Shown here: positions 1-11,473 of the stretch, piece by piece
Numbering within the stretch: position 1 is the first letter of the stretch
Layout of the letters: the number at the start of each line of letters is the position of its first letter
Assembly (NCBI RefSeq): GCF_034190915.1
Contig: NW_026947485.1
Coordinates: 30,083,519-30,147,518, forward strand
DNA: 64,000 nt
Direction: 5' to 3'
DNA from: Cavia porcellus
Taxonomy: Eukaryota > Chordata > Mammalia > Rodentia > Caviidae
Notes under the pieces: model-generated
What the model was told of the DNA's origin: nothing
Databases searched by the model: none
What the model saw: the letters and a program-made list of their open reading frames with translations, nothing else
Program-made: the position numbers and the translations under genes

Positions 1-136
1 ACATTATATATAGTCAGTAGTGGTCTGAAAATATTAAGTGGAAATTTTTATAAATTACATTTTAAGTTACATGTCATTCTGTGCATTGAAATGTCATACA
101 GGGACATGAATCAACCCCCTTGTCCATTTTGTCTGT

Positions 137-216
137 CATATATATACATATATATGCACACACATATGTATGTACATACATATATGTGTGTGTGTATGTA
201 TGTATATATATGCATG
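137..216. repeat. TA/TG alternating microsatellite
   Basis: A run of imperfect TATA, CACA and TGTG dinucleotides in the TAX1BP1 intron. It is purine-pyrimidine alternating throughout and partly self-complementary. Confidence 0.85.
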
Positions 217-763
217 CTACTCACTTAATAGCTCTATTTTAAGCTCTTAATTTTCAAATCACTGCCAAAATATGTTTAGCAGCAAGTTATTAATAGTGCT
301 TCTATTAAGTAGCCCTATTTTACTTAATAGTGGGTCCAAAGCCTTGGAGAAGGGATTTGGGCAGTTTGGAAATGCCAAAGAGAAAGCTGTAAAGTTCTTC
401 CTATAAGGGAAAAGGTGGAAATACATCAAGATACATTGAGAGGAACAGAGAAACTTCATTCATGTAACCTTTGTCCTAGTACATTGTTTTGTTTCACTGT
501 ATCATTCCTGTTAGCCTCTTAACATACCTGACTTCCGTTAAACTTTATTGTAGGTCTGTCGGTAGGGCAAGGAGCGTAGTGATGTGATACACAGGTGGGT
601 GTTAGCATGCAGTGTGCAGCTTAAGATGTGTGTCCTGTGGACAGGGGCAGGACTGCATTTCAAGAAGGCCAGACTATTATGCCACAGTAACATTACTTAA
701 ATTTAAGTCTAATCTTATTTCCTGTATACTGTCAGTATAGGCTTCATTTATTTTACTTGTGAG

Positions 764-850
764 GTGGCTGAGGATTTAGCTCAGTGCTATAAGCGCCTGC
801 TTGGTTGTGAGTTCGATCCCTAGTACCCTTCCCCTTCTGCCCAAAAAAGA
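764..850 (+). mobile_element. ID-family SINE
   Basis: 'ggctgaggatttagctcag' followed by 'ataagcgcctgc', 'gtgagttcgatccc' and a short A-run. The A box and B box of the tRNA-like head are recognisable; ~10 bases between them are missing relative to other copies here. Confidence 0.8.
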
Positions 851-902
851 ATTTATTGTTCGGTTTCACTTACTCAAAGTATTATCTTTTTTCTCCTCCT
901 AG

Positions 903-985
903 GAAGACGAGAATGTGCCCACTGCCCCTGATCCCCCAAGCCAGCACTTACGTGGCCATGGAGCAGGCTTTTGCTTTGACTCCAG
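903..985 (+). CDS. TAX1BP1: TAX1BP1 penultimate coding exon
   Basis: This 83-bp exon encodes 27 full codons beginning EDENVPTAPDPPSQ and ending in the split serine codon AG|C. It is preceded by a strong pyrimidine tract and AG at 901-902 and followed by a GT donor at 986-987. The residues match, from memory, the linker just before the C-terminal zinc fingers of TAX1BP1 (Tax1-binding protein 1, also CALCOCO3), a ~790-residue ubiquitin-binding autophagy receptor that also recruits the A20 deubiquitinase to dampen NF-kB signalling. The linker is proline-rich and looks unstructured. The exon splices in frame to 1570. Upstream exons (SKICH domain, LIR, coiled coils) are outside the window. Confidence 0.95.
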
Positions 986-1569
986 GTAATTTTCTTTGTC
1001 TGGTAGAATTACATAGGGTTATGTAAAGCTAATGGTTCTCAAAGTATAGTCCCTGGGACTCGCCGGGAATATAGCTGCCCAGGGCCTGAACAGCTCCAGG
1101 CACAGGGCCCAGCAGTCCTGCTTCAAACTGCTCTTGGGATGGTTCCAAGGTGTGCAGTCCTTGAGAATGAGTGCTGAAGAAACTCCTAGCCCTTAAAGCA
1201 AATTAGCAATATTGGTTCGTATTCATCCTTTTAGTTTTACAAGGGTTTTTTTTCTTTTAGTTAAAGTTGAATTTTTGGCATTAGGCCTCATTATGCATAA
1301 TGTGATTAGATTTTGGTAGATTTTAATGAAAAAGGTTTTCTTTGCTGGTTTAACTGTAAAACTAAATGTAAGAGGTTATTGGAAAAGCTATCTGTTATAC
1401 ACAATTCTCTACAGCAAGAAAGAAAAAGATTTTGGAGTAACTGAAGACTTTGAAAATAGGCTGGTATAAATATCAGCTAATTTGATAAATGTAACTTTGT
1501 ATATACTGACAATTACTGCTGTTAAAAGTTTATTAGAAAATACGTAATTCTTTTATTTTCTTCTTTAAG
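986..1569 (+). other. TAX1BP1 last intron
   Basis: A 584-bp GT-AG intron. The donor is AG|GTAATT and the acceptor TTCTTTAAG. Its interior contains a hAT-like relic near 1033-1190; the rest is AT-rich with no further feature seen. Confidence 0.9.
1033..1190. mobile_element. Probable hAT-Charlie (MER5-type) relic
   Basis: The stretch begins 'ggttctcaaagtatagtccc' and ends near 'agtccttgagaatga'. This resembles the ends of MER5-family MITEs, which start CAGTGGTTCTCAAAG and end with the inverse. The inner part is diverged. Family assignment is from remembered consensus only. Confidence 0.45.
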
Positions 1570-1771
1570 CTTTGATGTTCACAAGAAGTGTCCTCTGTGT
1601 GAATTAATGTTCCCTCCCAACTACGATCAGAGCAAGTTTGAGGAGCACGTGGAGAGTCACTGGAAGGTGTGCCCGATGTGCAGTGAGCAGTTCCCGCCTG
1701 ATTATGACCAGCAGGGCTTTGAAAGGCATGTTCAGACCCATTTTGATCAGAATGTTCTAAACTTTGACTAA
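1570..1771 (+). CDS. TAX1BP1: TAX1BP1 terminal coding exon (two C-terminal zinc fingers)
   Basis: The exon opens after the acceptor AG at 1568-1569 with the last base of the split serine codon, encodes 66 residues, and stops at TAA 1769-1771. It carries two tandem fingers of the UBZ1/CALCOCO1 kind. Finger 1 starts CPLC and ends HVESH; finger 2 starts CPMC and ends HVQTH. Both have the FPPxYDQ core between the cysteine pair and histidine pair. In TAX1BP1 these fingers bind ubiquitin and the myosin VI motor, linking ubiquitinated cargo to autophagosomes. The protein ends NVLNFD. All zinc ligands are present and there is no frameshift, so the copy looks functional. Finger 2 reads DQQGF where I recall DQQVF in human, a single substitution beside the core. 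The pattern CPLC-CPMC with NVLNFD end makes the identification firm. Confidence 0.97.
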
Positions 1772-2185
1772 TTATTTTTATTAAGAGGTAATACGTATCA
1801 GTAGTTTAGAAGATACCACCTTGGACCACTAAAGAGACCATAAATTGTCATGTACCCACTATGGCACTTTTCAGACTAAGAGCTACTTTGATTTTGGTGT
1901 TTCTAGTGTCAGGATCAGTCTTTGGCTTATCAATAAATATAATTTTAGCCTCTGTTAATCTTACTTGCTTTAAGAAAAGTTCGTGTGTGTTTATATCTTT
2001 TATTTATTCCCTGGTTTGCAGAACTGTATGAATAAAGGATAAAGGAATTATTTCAATGTTACTACACTGAAAAAATGTGATAGTATGCTAGATTACTTAG
2101 CAGAGTATTTACAAGTTTCTGTTGACCTTGTTGATTGAGCATGACTACTAAATATTATGTAATAAAAAGCATTGATCATTAACAG
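1772..2185 (+). other. TAX1BP1: TAX1BP1 3' untranslated region (end inferred)
   Basis: The AT-rich sequence after the TAX1BP1 stop contains AATAAA hexamers at 1932-1937, 2031-2036 and 2161-2166. I placed the end about 20 bases past the third. Any of the three, or further AATAAA copies near 3313 and 3579, could be used, so the true 3' end is uncertain. There is no repeat in this stretch, consistent with a maintained UTR. Confidence 0.55.
2161..2166 (+). terminator. Candidate TAX1BP1 poly(A) signal
   Basis: Canonical AATAAA followed within ~30 bases by GT-rich sequence, ~390 bases after the stop codon. Earlier hexamers at 1932 and 2031 are alternatives. Usage cannot be decided from sequence alone. 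Confidence 0.45.
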
Positions 2186-4250
2186 TTTTGTGAATTAATT
2201 CTTTGAATCAGAAAGGTCCGTAGTTGAGTCCATGGTAGCTTTTAAATGTTCTTTAGAAATGGAACTGCATGTAGAATAATAATACATGCTTGAAAATATT
2301 TTTTTTATATAAGAAATGTTGGCTCTAGAAATAGAAGGTATATTTTGCTAATTTTGACAAAAATTTTTAGAGTAACTTGAATATTTTTAAACTACATTTA
2401 ATTTGTATTTAAAATGAATGGGAAAATGGAAAGATAAGTTAGTACAATTTGTTTTATACAAAATGACCTCATAATGTGGCACAGAAATCACAGAATATGT
2501 ATCAGGACCCTTTTCACGTTTCCCTAATGTGAGTATAAATTTGAAGTACTGTTCTCAGTAAGTACTTAACAATGTAATGTATAAGCCCAAATCAAAGTAA
2601 TATGTATCTTTAGTTATGTCTTTGTTGTGCAGTATTCATCAACATTAAAGAGGATACGTTTTTGGAGGTCTGTAGTTTGATTGTCAAGTTTATTTGCAGT
2701 AGTTTTTCATTAACCTAGAATCCTCACTTTTTTTGTGTGTGTGCCTTGGGCCATTAAAGGCTTTTTGTATTTCTTTTTTATAATACTGTGAATGTCAAGA
2801 ATTGTAGAAGACCATGTGGACAGCTCCCCTTAAATGCAGAACAGTCATCTCTGCATTAGTTAAACCAAACCCTGTCTCCAGGTACTGATGCGTTCAGAGC
2901 TGGTTAAGCAGTTGCCTTTTCCCTTCAGGTAGCTCTAAGCAATGCCGAAGCCAGCTGAGGTACTGACCTGTAACCCTTAAATCCAGACCGGCTTCCTGTT
3001 TCTTGGCATTGTGTTCTTTAAAAACGATTGAGCAGAGCAGATGGCAGAGCCATATAGCTCCAAATACGTCAACTGGGTTGAGTCTCAAGATAAGAGGCCA
3101 TGACTTCCCAGGCACAAAAGTTTACATATCACAAACTAAAGGACTAGCCTCCTAAATCATTCAAATGCTACCCCAACTGAGATGAGCAGATTGGTCCTTC
3201 TACATGCCTTCTGCCTGCATATTGCAGAGGTGCTTTCTCACCAACTGGCCAGCTCAGCTCACGTTACTCATGTAATTCCCACCGCCACTCCCTGTATTAT
3301 CTCTTCTTGGATAATAAATTGGGCAGGGCCTCGCATCAAGAGCTTTGTTCTGTGTATCCTCACTTGGAACGGACTGGGGTTCCTTGGCTGCCTGTAATTA
3401 TAAGTGTTAAGTGTCTTTATTCTCACTGTGGGTTGCACCAGAGGTGCTAGATTGAAATTAACTTGCCAGAATTCCAATAGTGTTTCCATGTGGTTACAAA
3501 TGTAACTGCAGACTGAGAGGAAAACAAATCACCATATTTGGATTACATTATTATTTAAGGGATTGCAATTGGGATTACAATAAAGAATTGTAAATACTAA
3601 CATTTGATTTGCCATTTTGGTACCTGTCAAAAATTTTAAGGCTTGTTCTGACCAAACTAGTTAAGATGTTAATCTAATTATATTAATATAATCTAATATT
3701 TAGACTCTGGCACTCTGTGAAGGACATACATACCCAGTCACTTGTATTTATGGGAGCAGAAGTTGTGTTTTGTTGGACTCCTCTGAAAAAGGTTTTGCGT
3801 CTAGGGAAAACCAGTGTTAGATGGTTTCTAATGGTTAGGGAAAATCATTAGATGCCAGCTGTCAGGTTGCAGAAGCTGGGAGAGGCAGTGGCCATTGAAG
3901 TTACTTAGGAAATGTGTTTCAGTTTCTCGGTAAATTACTCGACAGGGAAAATATGTTCAACACTGAGCCCTTTTTGCAGTTAATAATTATGGACCATGTA
4001 ATCTCCAAACACCTTTGCACACTGCAGTATTCCATTGGTCAAATGAGAATAGTCACCTTACTGGCTTTTAAATTTTAAGTTAGTATTTGGTTCCAAGTTG
4101 ATGATTTGTTGCTGATAGACAACTAATGCAGTATCATAATTGTGTGATCTGAATTTGGCAAAATAACAGGCTGCCTAAAGTGAAACAAGCCCTGAGCCAG
4201 ATATATTAGCTACCGTAGTTAACGCTTACCATTTTCCTGGAGTGGACACT
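2186..4250. other. Intergenic stretch between TAX1BP1 and JAZF1
   Basis: About 2 kb between the inferred 3' ends of two convergent genes. I found no SINE or LINE in it and no credible exon; short reading frames here lack coding character. It may partly be extended 3'UTR of either gene, because AATAAA occurs on + at 3313 and 3579 and TTTATT (a minus-strand signal) occurs near 3416. Confidence 0.5.
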
Positions 4251-6465
4251 CATGAAAATAAAGAGCCATATTTATTTTGGGTCAGAGACAGTTTATTTTA
4301 AGTGTGATTTCATTTACATTTATAAGCAGCTTTTTTTGACAGGAATTTTGATTAAATTGCCTTCAGTTCTAAAACCTCAGTCACTTTCAAACTTAATGTG
4401 CTCTGTCCCCAACAAAACATACGAAAATATAATTTAAAGCACAGTTTTCACAGACACGGTACAATACATTCACTATACACGGTATAACAAAATAACCCCA
4501 TCCTTACCTGTGTAGTAATACTGTCACAATGAATAGTAAGTAAGTAGAAACTGGAATTTGTTTTATCATTGAAAGAAAGTTAACATGCACAATGACTATT
4601 TTATGACTGTTTAGCTATTGAACTACTGATCCAGCCTATATTTTCTTGCACTAGAAGGAGCAAAGCTAAACAATAATTGCTGGCCTAAAATTTTTTTGGT
4701 CAACTGTAGGTAGATATGAAATAGCCAAGTAGGGCCTTCTTATGCACCAACTAGTTGATTCTCATGTCTGGATCACCCTTTCAGATGTATAGGATAACAC
4801 TGTATATTCAGGACCAAGACCACTCTTCAGAGAGCTGAGATTTTTAGTGGGCAGTGTCTTTATAGGTACTTTAAAATCTCTCATTATGAGGGATTCATAA
4901 CTTACGAATATAGAAGCTTACCCCATCTGTTGAACAGAATTGTCATCTTTTCAAAATGTCTGAAAACTTGAGGAGGGACCCCTGTTTCCCAGCCATGTGT
5001 AAGACTTTTTTCATCAAATGGGGACATGGGAAGAAACGTGCAAGGAACTGGAGTTTTTTTAACCGGTGTGTACTGTGGGCAGTTAGCTGTCTCAAAGCAA
5101 TTGTTATTGCATAATTAGGCAATTGGTAAACTTGTGTTAAGGAATAGCACTTGGGAGAAAACACTCAAGGCATGGTACTGTCGGTGAGAAAAACTTCAGG
5201 AATGGTCCACATGTAGGTCACACTAACGGGTCATCGCACTCTTCTTTGACCACCTGCTGCAAGAAGCACTTAATTGTCAATAAGGCTCATTTTCATATTT
5301 CAGCACTATGTTTTATAAAGCTAAACAGACATTGCCAATGATTATGCAGACATCTACAATGTGATGGGAAAAGTGCTTTTAAAGTAAGTCTCAGAACACA
5401 ATGAACATGAAAAAGAGGCAACTAGGGCCTTTACAGAGATGTTCCTCTGAAACATGCTTAGAATTTTAATTCTGATTTGCAACCCACAGGTTTGTTAGGG
5501 CAGTGGCTGCAAGAATTGGCAACACATAAACATGAAATTGTTGGCAATAGAGAACTACAAAGTGCTCGAAAACTCCATCTGAAGACGGAAGCCACAACTA
5601 AGTTTCACACACACAAAATCTGCACTGGTTTCCAAAGAGATTTCAGGGAAAAAGTATTTCACTAAATTGTTATCTTGGTCCTCAAATAATATGTATAAAT
5701 TGAATTCCTTACACCCAGCAGGCACTCAACACGTGTTAATGAGTGAACTGAATAGAATGCTTTGTACAAAATGCCACTTGTAACACTAAAATGATTGGTA
5801 AGTCAGATGGCAAGATTCTCAGCTTTTTAAAGGGCAGAAGGGTTCGCGAGATAATATAAAACACAGAAAGCACACCTTTTATGCATGTTATTTAAATATG
5901 AAAATATTTTTAGCATATTATGTTACACATTCTTTTTTATTTATAGTTCTATTACCTAATGTCTTTCTACTCACAAATACTAACTCCATTATGTAAGGCA
6001 TGGTAACCAGTTCAATAATGAAGGTATTATTTTGGTTTTGAACATAGGCGAGTCGATGTGTTGAAACTTCAGTCACATTACAATCTTGAAGACAAATCTC
6101 AAGTGCCAGCCCCTCCTCCCCCCAATTAATATCACTGCAATACAACTAAACAATATGCAACATGCCCTCAATTTTATTTTGTTTTGGGGGAAATGTGCTG
6201 AAGAACCTAGAGCTTTTTTTTTTCTTTTTTTAATTTAGCACCTTATATCAAAGAATGAAAATGGGTATGATGATTACATGTGCAAATGTACAAAATCATT
6301 AACTCTACAAAGATACATCATTCCAAAATTACAGAAAAAATTTAAAGCATGCATTTAATTCTTTTTCTTTTAAGGGTTGCTGAATGCTTCCCCTGAAAAA
6401 AGGTGGCTGTTTTCAAAATCAGCAACTGCTGGTGAGGATTTCTTGGCACAGTTATGACCAGCATA
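4250..6465 (-). other. JAZF1: JAZF1 3' untranslated region (end inferred)
   Basis: This is the minus-strand sequence downstream of the JAZF1 stop codon. It is repeat-free for ~2.2 kb, and two AATAAA hexamers (minus strand) sit at 4271-4276 and 4292-4297. The resulting length of ~2.2 kb fits the ~3-kb JAZF1 mRNA that I recall. Reading frames here are short and carry no recognisable domain. Confidence 0.65.
4271..4297 (-). terminator. Candidate JAZF1 tandem poly(A) signals
   Basis: Two copies of TTTATT on the + strand (AATAAA on the minus strand), 21 bases apart, at 4271-4276 and 4292-4297. They lie ~2.2 kb past the JAZF1 stop and just before repeat-free intergenic DNA. Paired signals often share one cleavage cluster. 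Confidence 0.5.
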
Positions 6466-6642
6466 TTATTGCTGCATCTTCCTGATAATCTCAGCCGACA
6501 CCGGGGGGTGGAAGTTGATTGTGTGGTGCCGCAGGCCCTGAGCTGTCTTGTAACTCTTCCCACACCGACATTTGAATGGCTTGCGGACACGGATCTGTGT
6601 TCTGTGACCATTCTTAGCATGGTACTTTATGCCGTTCACATT
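6466..6642 (-). CDS. JAZF1: JAZF1 exon 5 coding part (third zinc finger and C-terminus)
   Basis: Reading the minus strand, a TTCCCCACAG acceptor is followed by 58 codons and a TAA stop at 6466-6468. The peptide starts NVNGIKYHAKNGH, carries a KPFKCRCGKSYKTAQGLRHH finger and ends EIIRKMQQ. The first residues supply the histidines that complete the finger begun in exon 4 (CPVPGC). The second finger is CRC...HHTINFH. JAZF1 (TIP27) is a nuclear zinc-finger protein that binds the orphan receptor NR2C2/TR4 and associates with the NuA4/TIP60 acetyltransferase complex. Residues correspond to 186-243 of 243. I see no difference from the human sequence as I recall it, in line with very strong conservation. 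The reading frame continues upstream of 6642 into the intron; splice signals define the true edge. Confidence 0.97.
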   Translation of the reverse strand, partial: NVNGIKYHAKNGHRTQIRVRKPFKCRCGKSYKTAQGLRHHTINFHPPVSAEIIRKMQQ

Positions 6643-8280
6643 CTGTGGGGAAGACAAAAGTTTGCTTATTAGTTGGAGTCACATCTGTCAGGAAAACCTC
6701 AGTCTGGGTGCAGATTGTAAAATGAAGTGTGTTCTGGATGGCACCTGTTTATAGACAGAAAGCTTCAAGAACAGCCTGGTGGTGTTAGCCATAGGCCGTT
6801 AAGAACTGTCACACACAGACAGCAGTAACAAGATTTCAAACCTGCTTCAATTGCTCTGAAAAGTGCTGGTGTCTGGGAATTTTACATACAGTATAGATCT
6901 GGACTCATACGGTGTAAAGGAAATTAAGTTGGAGCAGTTTCCTCTGCCTGGAACTTTGTTTCTTTCTGAACCATGTTTTCATTCTGAAGAGAGTTAACAA
7001 TAGACAGTCCTATAAAAATCCTCAGGACGACCAATAAAATACCTCCTAAAGAAAAACGAAAGAGGCTAGAGAAAGCCTTGGAGTTTAACACTTGTGTAAC
7101 TTTTTGGGTGGGAAGCTCAGTTGTCTTGCTTCCAGACAACTAGTACAACAGCCCCACAGCACACCAAGTCACACCCTCGCTAAGCAAAGGACTCCCGCAC
7201 AGTGTTCTGCTTTCCATTGGAGCCCCTGAGTGAGCTGCCAGAATTCGGGGACACTGCTGCTTTTCCTGGATAGCACAGTGCTGACGCGTGCTAGACACCC
7301 AGCAATTATTTGCGAGTAAATTTGTTAGAACAGCAGCTCCCAACACTTGACTCATGTTTGGGAAGAAATAGGGTTGCTACTAAAAACCATAAAGTACTGT
7401 GTGCTGGTCAGCTTTGCCATTGCTGGACACTGCCCAGTGCTCGCAACTTGAGAGGTTTCACTTGGCTCATGGTTTGGGGCCAGTGTGGCCCCTCGGCAGC
7501 TGCCCCAGGCGAGTGTGGTGGCTCCCAGCAGAGAGCAGAGCCGGGGAAGCTCGCCAGAGAGGAATGGGGAGGGACTCCATGGTACCGAGGCATGGATACC
7601 AGACCCCTGACACACAACCTGACACACAACCTGCGGCGCGCTGCTTCATCCGGTCAAGCTGATGTATCAGGCTGAGTGGTCATACAGTACTTTCCTCTTA
7701 GAGATTTGCAGTGCGTGCTAATGTTTCTTTTTGAAAGCCCTGTGGTAGAGAACCCTGCTTGACTTTGAAGAGGGAAGTGGTGGAAACCAAGCAGCCACCA
7801 GACGAGAGATGTTGACTGTCTCAGGGTTGCCCAGTAAACTGAAAGCAGGACCATCAGCCTCTTCCCAGGAGAGCTGGCTCTGGGCCTTCTGCACCTTCCC
7901 TTTCTCTTGTCCTGATGGCGTCACCCTCTCACAGTGAGGATGCGCTGTATCGGTCTTGCCAGGAAGTGCGCACAGGCTGCGTGTGTGCGGCGGGGGATCA
8001 GAGCTCGGGCTGGGAGAGGGGATGGCAGATCAGCCGGACCCACTAAGGCTGTAGGGTGGGTTCCTGGGCCTCACTGCTCAGCGGCCCCACAGAGGCACAG
8101 CTACATGAATGAAGAGGGCGCCTCATGTGTCTGGCTCGGTTTATAGCCTTCAGACGACTCCAGCCACAGCCGCAGTAACTGCACCTGGCAAGACCCGCTG
8201 AGCCGCACCAGTCGGTGCACAGGCTGTATTTTAAGCTGTGTGTTTTGGGAGGGAGAAAATAATAGTTTTATAACCATTAG

Positions 8281-8410
8281 AAAAAGACCTGTTATCCCAG
8301 CCCTAGGGAGGCTGAGGCATGAGGACTGCCATGAGTGGAAGGCCAGTGTGGGCTACACAGTGAGTTCAAGGCCAACCTGAATTACATAGTGAGACTCTAT
8401 CTCAAAAAGC
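8281..8410 (+). mobile_element. B1 SINE
   Basis: 'ttatcccagcc...ggaggctgaggcatgagga' then 'gagttcaaggccaacctgaa' and 'ctatctcaaaaag'. This is a 7SL-derived B1 with the extended 3' half (a second 'gagttcaaggcc' block) seen in all B1 copies of this window. Confidence 0.85.
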
Positions 8411-9241
8411 CAACAGGAACAGAGAGTTCCAAATTTTAACACACAGAAAGTCATCTTCACAAAGCTGGACATGGGCATCTGCTTGCTTTCTAACATCCTG
8501 TTTACTAGCTCAGTGCATACTCACCGAGCAGCCAATAGGATCCTTCTCCATGGCCGAGGCATTTCATGTCTTTAGTTCCAAGGGATTTGCTACAGGGTGG
8601 ATCATAAAAATCCCACTACCTCTCTGCCCTCTACCACTCACATCCTGTCACAAAATTAGAGACCGAAAGGAAAAGCACAGCAACTGGGATGGCATCCGGG
8701 CTTGGGCACCTCCTCCCAGGCCTGCGTTTTATAACTAACTAGCTTAGGGATGGTACAAAAACTTACTGAAGCCAATCCAATGTTCCAGAGTTCACAAGGG
8801 GTAAGACAAGCCAGAGTCCAGGGGATTCTAGCAGGTTCTGTGGCCTTTCCGCCCTTGAATATAAATTCGTGTGTGCCTGGATGTGAGACCATGAGGAGGA
8901 AAACTCAGCCACCCAATCTATCAGCTTTACTAGTGTGAAAAATTAGGAGCCAGCTACACACTTGGAAACATGAGTGACGCCAGGGTTGGCCACAGAGTCT
9001 ACCTTTCTCTCTGTTACTGTGCTTAACATGTTCACAACCGTCCACACTTCTACAAGGTCAAATCAGACTCCAGATATTTCCTTCATCCCACGTAGGCAGT
9101 GGGAAGAAAAGAGGATCTAAGGGTCATGCAAGACACTGCATCACTCCTGAAGTGAGTTTGAACTTTCAAAAATATTGACTGGCAGGCAACTTAAAACACT
9201 CAAAGCCCGTAGTCTTTCAAAAGAAAGAAAATTAAGCTTTG

Positions 9242-9309
9242 CTGGGGATGTAGCTCAGAGCTTAAGAGCCTGCCTGGCAAGCATGCGGTTGTGAGTTCAA
9301 TCCCTGGTA

Positions 9310-9350
<41 letters not shown>
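9242..9350 (+). mobile_element. ID-family SINE with a 40-A tail
   Basis: Head 'ctggggatgtagctcag', B box 'ggttgtgagttcaatccc', then an uninterrupted run of 40 A residues at 9311-9350. Flanks 'attaagcttt' and 'tcaagcctta' look like a diverged target-site duplication. A long pure tail suggests a fairly recent insertion. Confidence 0.9.
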
Positions 9351-9353
<3 letters not shown>

Positions 9354-9371
9354 AGCCTTAAGAGTAAGGGA

Positions 9372-9500
9372 GGTTGCTAATATTTATGCTGGGTATTAAT
9401 GTCGACTGATTAAATCCTCCATTTTAGGTGAGGAAATCAGCACTAGGAAGGATCACACAACTTAGCGACAGGCCTGGAGGTCCCTGGGGTGGCCAACTCT
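9372..9500 (-). mobile_element. MIR relic
   Basis: 'ccattttaggtgaggaaat' followed by 'ggatcacacaactta' matches the remembered antisense MIR core (cccattttacagatgagg ... ggtcacacagct). Confidence 0.5.
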
Positions 9501-9534
9501 GGAGCCCGCACTTCCTCACAGAGCTCCCCAAGAG

Positions 9535-10130
9535 CGAGGCGCTGAGCAGAACACACCGCTGTGATCCCCGAGAGGTCTCATGGGCTGACGGACAGCGCGG
9601 GCGCCGCACGGGGCAGGTGTGCGAGAGCCGAGGCGGTCGGCGGCTGAAGGAGCCAGCACACAGCGTCTGCGCTCAGGAGTGACCTGTCCCTGCTATGGAA
9701 TTAAACCATCAGTGGGCAGCATCGCAGCAGTTTAGAGGCTTTTCCAAAAATTCCACTTCAAGTCATGGAACCTGAAGTCCAGAAGTCACAGGAGCTGAGT
9801 TGGGTTCGGTCTTGGTAGCCGGCACTCGGGCTCAAACCTGGGCAGTACAAGCTTTGTCCGAGATAAGACTCCCGAGGGCTGCGGTGTTCTGCAGGTAAAG
9901 GAGATGTTGGCGTCGCTCGGGGATTTGGTGAGGAAGGGAAGAGAGGGAGCAGCAGCTGGGAGGGTGACGGTACAGCTGAAGGCCCTCCCAGCCGCCGGCC
10001 CCGGACCCAGCCCTGCTGAGGCCTGCCCTGGCCGTGCTGCAGGGTGGCGGGAGAACCGGGCCCCTCCTCCGCAGGGTGCTCAGTGTGAAGTTACAGAAGC
10101 TTAGCAAACACTGACGACTGAACGCTTCTC
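9535..10130. other. CpG-dense segment in JAZF1 intron 4
   Basis: A hand count gives about 38 CpG in ~600 bases with high GC, far above the surrounding introns. It is not a repeat I recognise. It could be an intronic promoter or enhancer, or merely a GC-rich patch. Confidence 0.45.
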
Positions 10131-10365
10131 GCATCTGAGATTTTCTGTGTTTTCAGGGTATGATATATATGTACAGATACATAGCAAATGTAAGACAACT
10201 GTTTTTCCTACTTAATTTTACTTTGCAAGCATTCCCTCCTTAAATGTTTCTTAAAAACAGAATTTTGGTGGCTGACTTCCATTCTCCTACTGTTAGAAGT
10301 TTAGAAATCCCAAATTTGTGCTGATTATAAGTTGTACATCAATCTTTGCTTGTGATATGCTTAAG

Positions 10366-10468
10366 ATAATTTTCTTTTTCTTTTTTTTATTTCCCATGCT
10401 GGGGATACAACCTAGGGCCTCGTATATGTTAGGCAAGTGCATTACCACTGAGCTACACCCTCAGCCTG
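10366..10468 (-). mobile_element. ID-family SINE (older dID-like form)
   Basis: The minus strand reads 'gctgagggtgtagctcagtg' ... 'gccctaggttgtatcccc' and ends in a T-rich + strand tract at 10366-10390. It uses the 'gtggtaatgcacttgcc' variant and not the 'gcataagcgcctgcc' variant common elsewhere here. Confidence 0.8.
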
Positions 10469-11473
10469 GAGTAAATTTCTACAGAATCAACGAGCTGATG
10501 AATACATTTTCAAAGCTCTAATTCTTAGTGTCAAATTGCTGTCTATCGAGGTCATGCCAGGGACACTCCAAGCAGAGCCGGTGCAGGCGGGAAGAGAGGC
10601 TGCGGCCCCTCCCTGGGAAAACCTGACTCCAGAGCTGCTTGGCGGCAAGAGCTGATCCGATCTGTCTGTCTGTCCTGCAAGGACAGCCTCTCCAGCCAGC
10701 AGAGGACTCACAGAGGAAACTTGCGCAGGGCTTGTTCTGTGTCACATTTCTTAAAGTTATGAAATATTTCATCTTTACCCACTAGAACAGAAAGAAGTGT
10801 CTGAAGGGCTCGGCCTGAGCAGGCTTTGCCGAGTGGCTGCAGCGGCTGGCGGCTTACTTGAGACACAGCCTCCCCCGTCTTCTCACGTCTCTAAAACATC
10901 ACTGTTCTTTGTTGAAGATGGTCCCGGAGCTGGAATTCAAACCCATCTGTCTGAGGACTAGTTACTCAGTCCCTGAGTAGTTTCTGGAGTGATAAAAAAT
11001 ACACTGAAAGTTTAAATAAGAAAAAACCAGTAAGAGACACATTGCCAAGAATGATGGGAAAGCGTGTTCGGGCTGAGCGTGGGCACCGGGCGGGTGTAAC
11101 GGCCGCGTGTCACTCACCGCAGTGAATTCTCTAACCTTCCCATTACTTTTTGCTCACAGTGTACACACGAAGCATACACGTTAATAAACTTCTGTTTGCT
11201 TTTCTCTTGTTAACCTGTTTTGTTACTAGGATTTGTATAACTAAGAGCTTATAAGGGTTGCAGAAAAAGTGTGTTTTCTCTTACAAGGGAAGGAAGGGGC
11301 CGTGGAGGCCAAGGCATTAACATGGGGAAATGTGATGTGCGGGCCTCCTGCTGCCTCTCCTGATTCTCACCCGATCTTCTTTCCGCTGTGTCAGTGCTAA
11401 TGAAGTGGTGACAAAAGCTGACTCTGAGTCTGGCCAGAGACTCCTGGCCAACAGGAGTAGGGAAGAAAAAAAT

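Noticed and set aside
6342..6620. Open frames overlapping JAZF1 exon 5 in other frames and on the other strand
   Set aside because: Shadows of the JAZF1 coding sequence; their translations have no homology.
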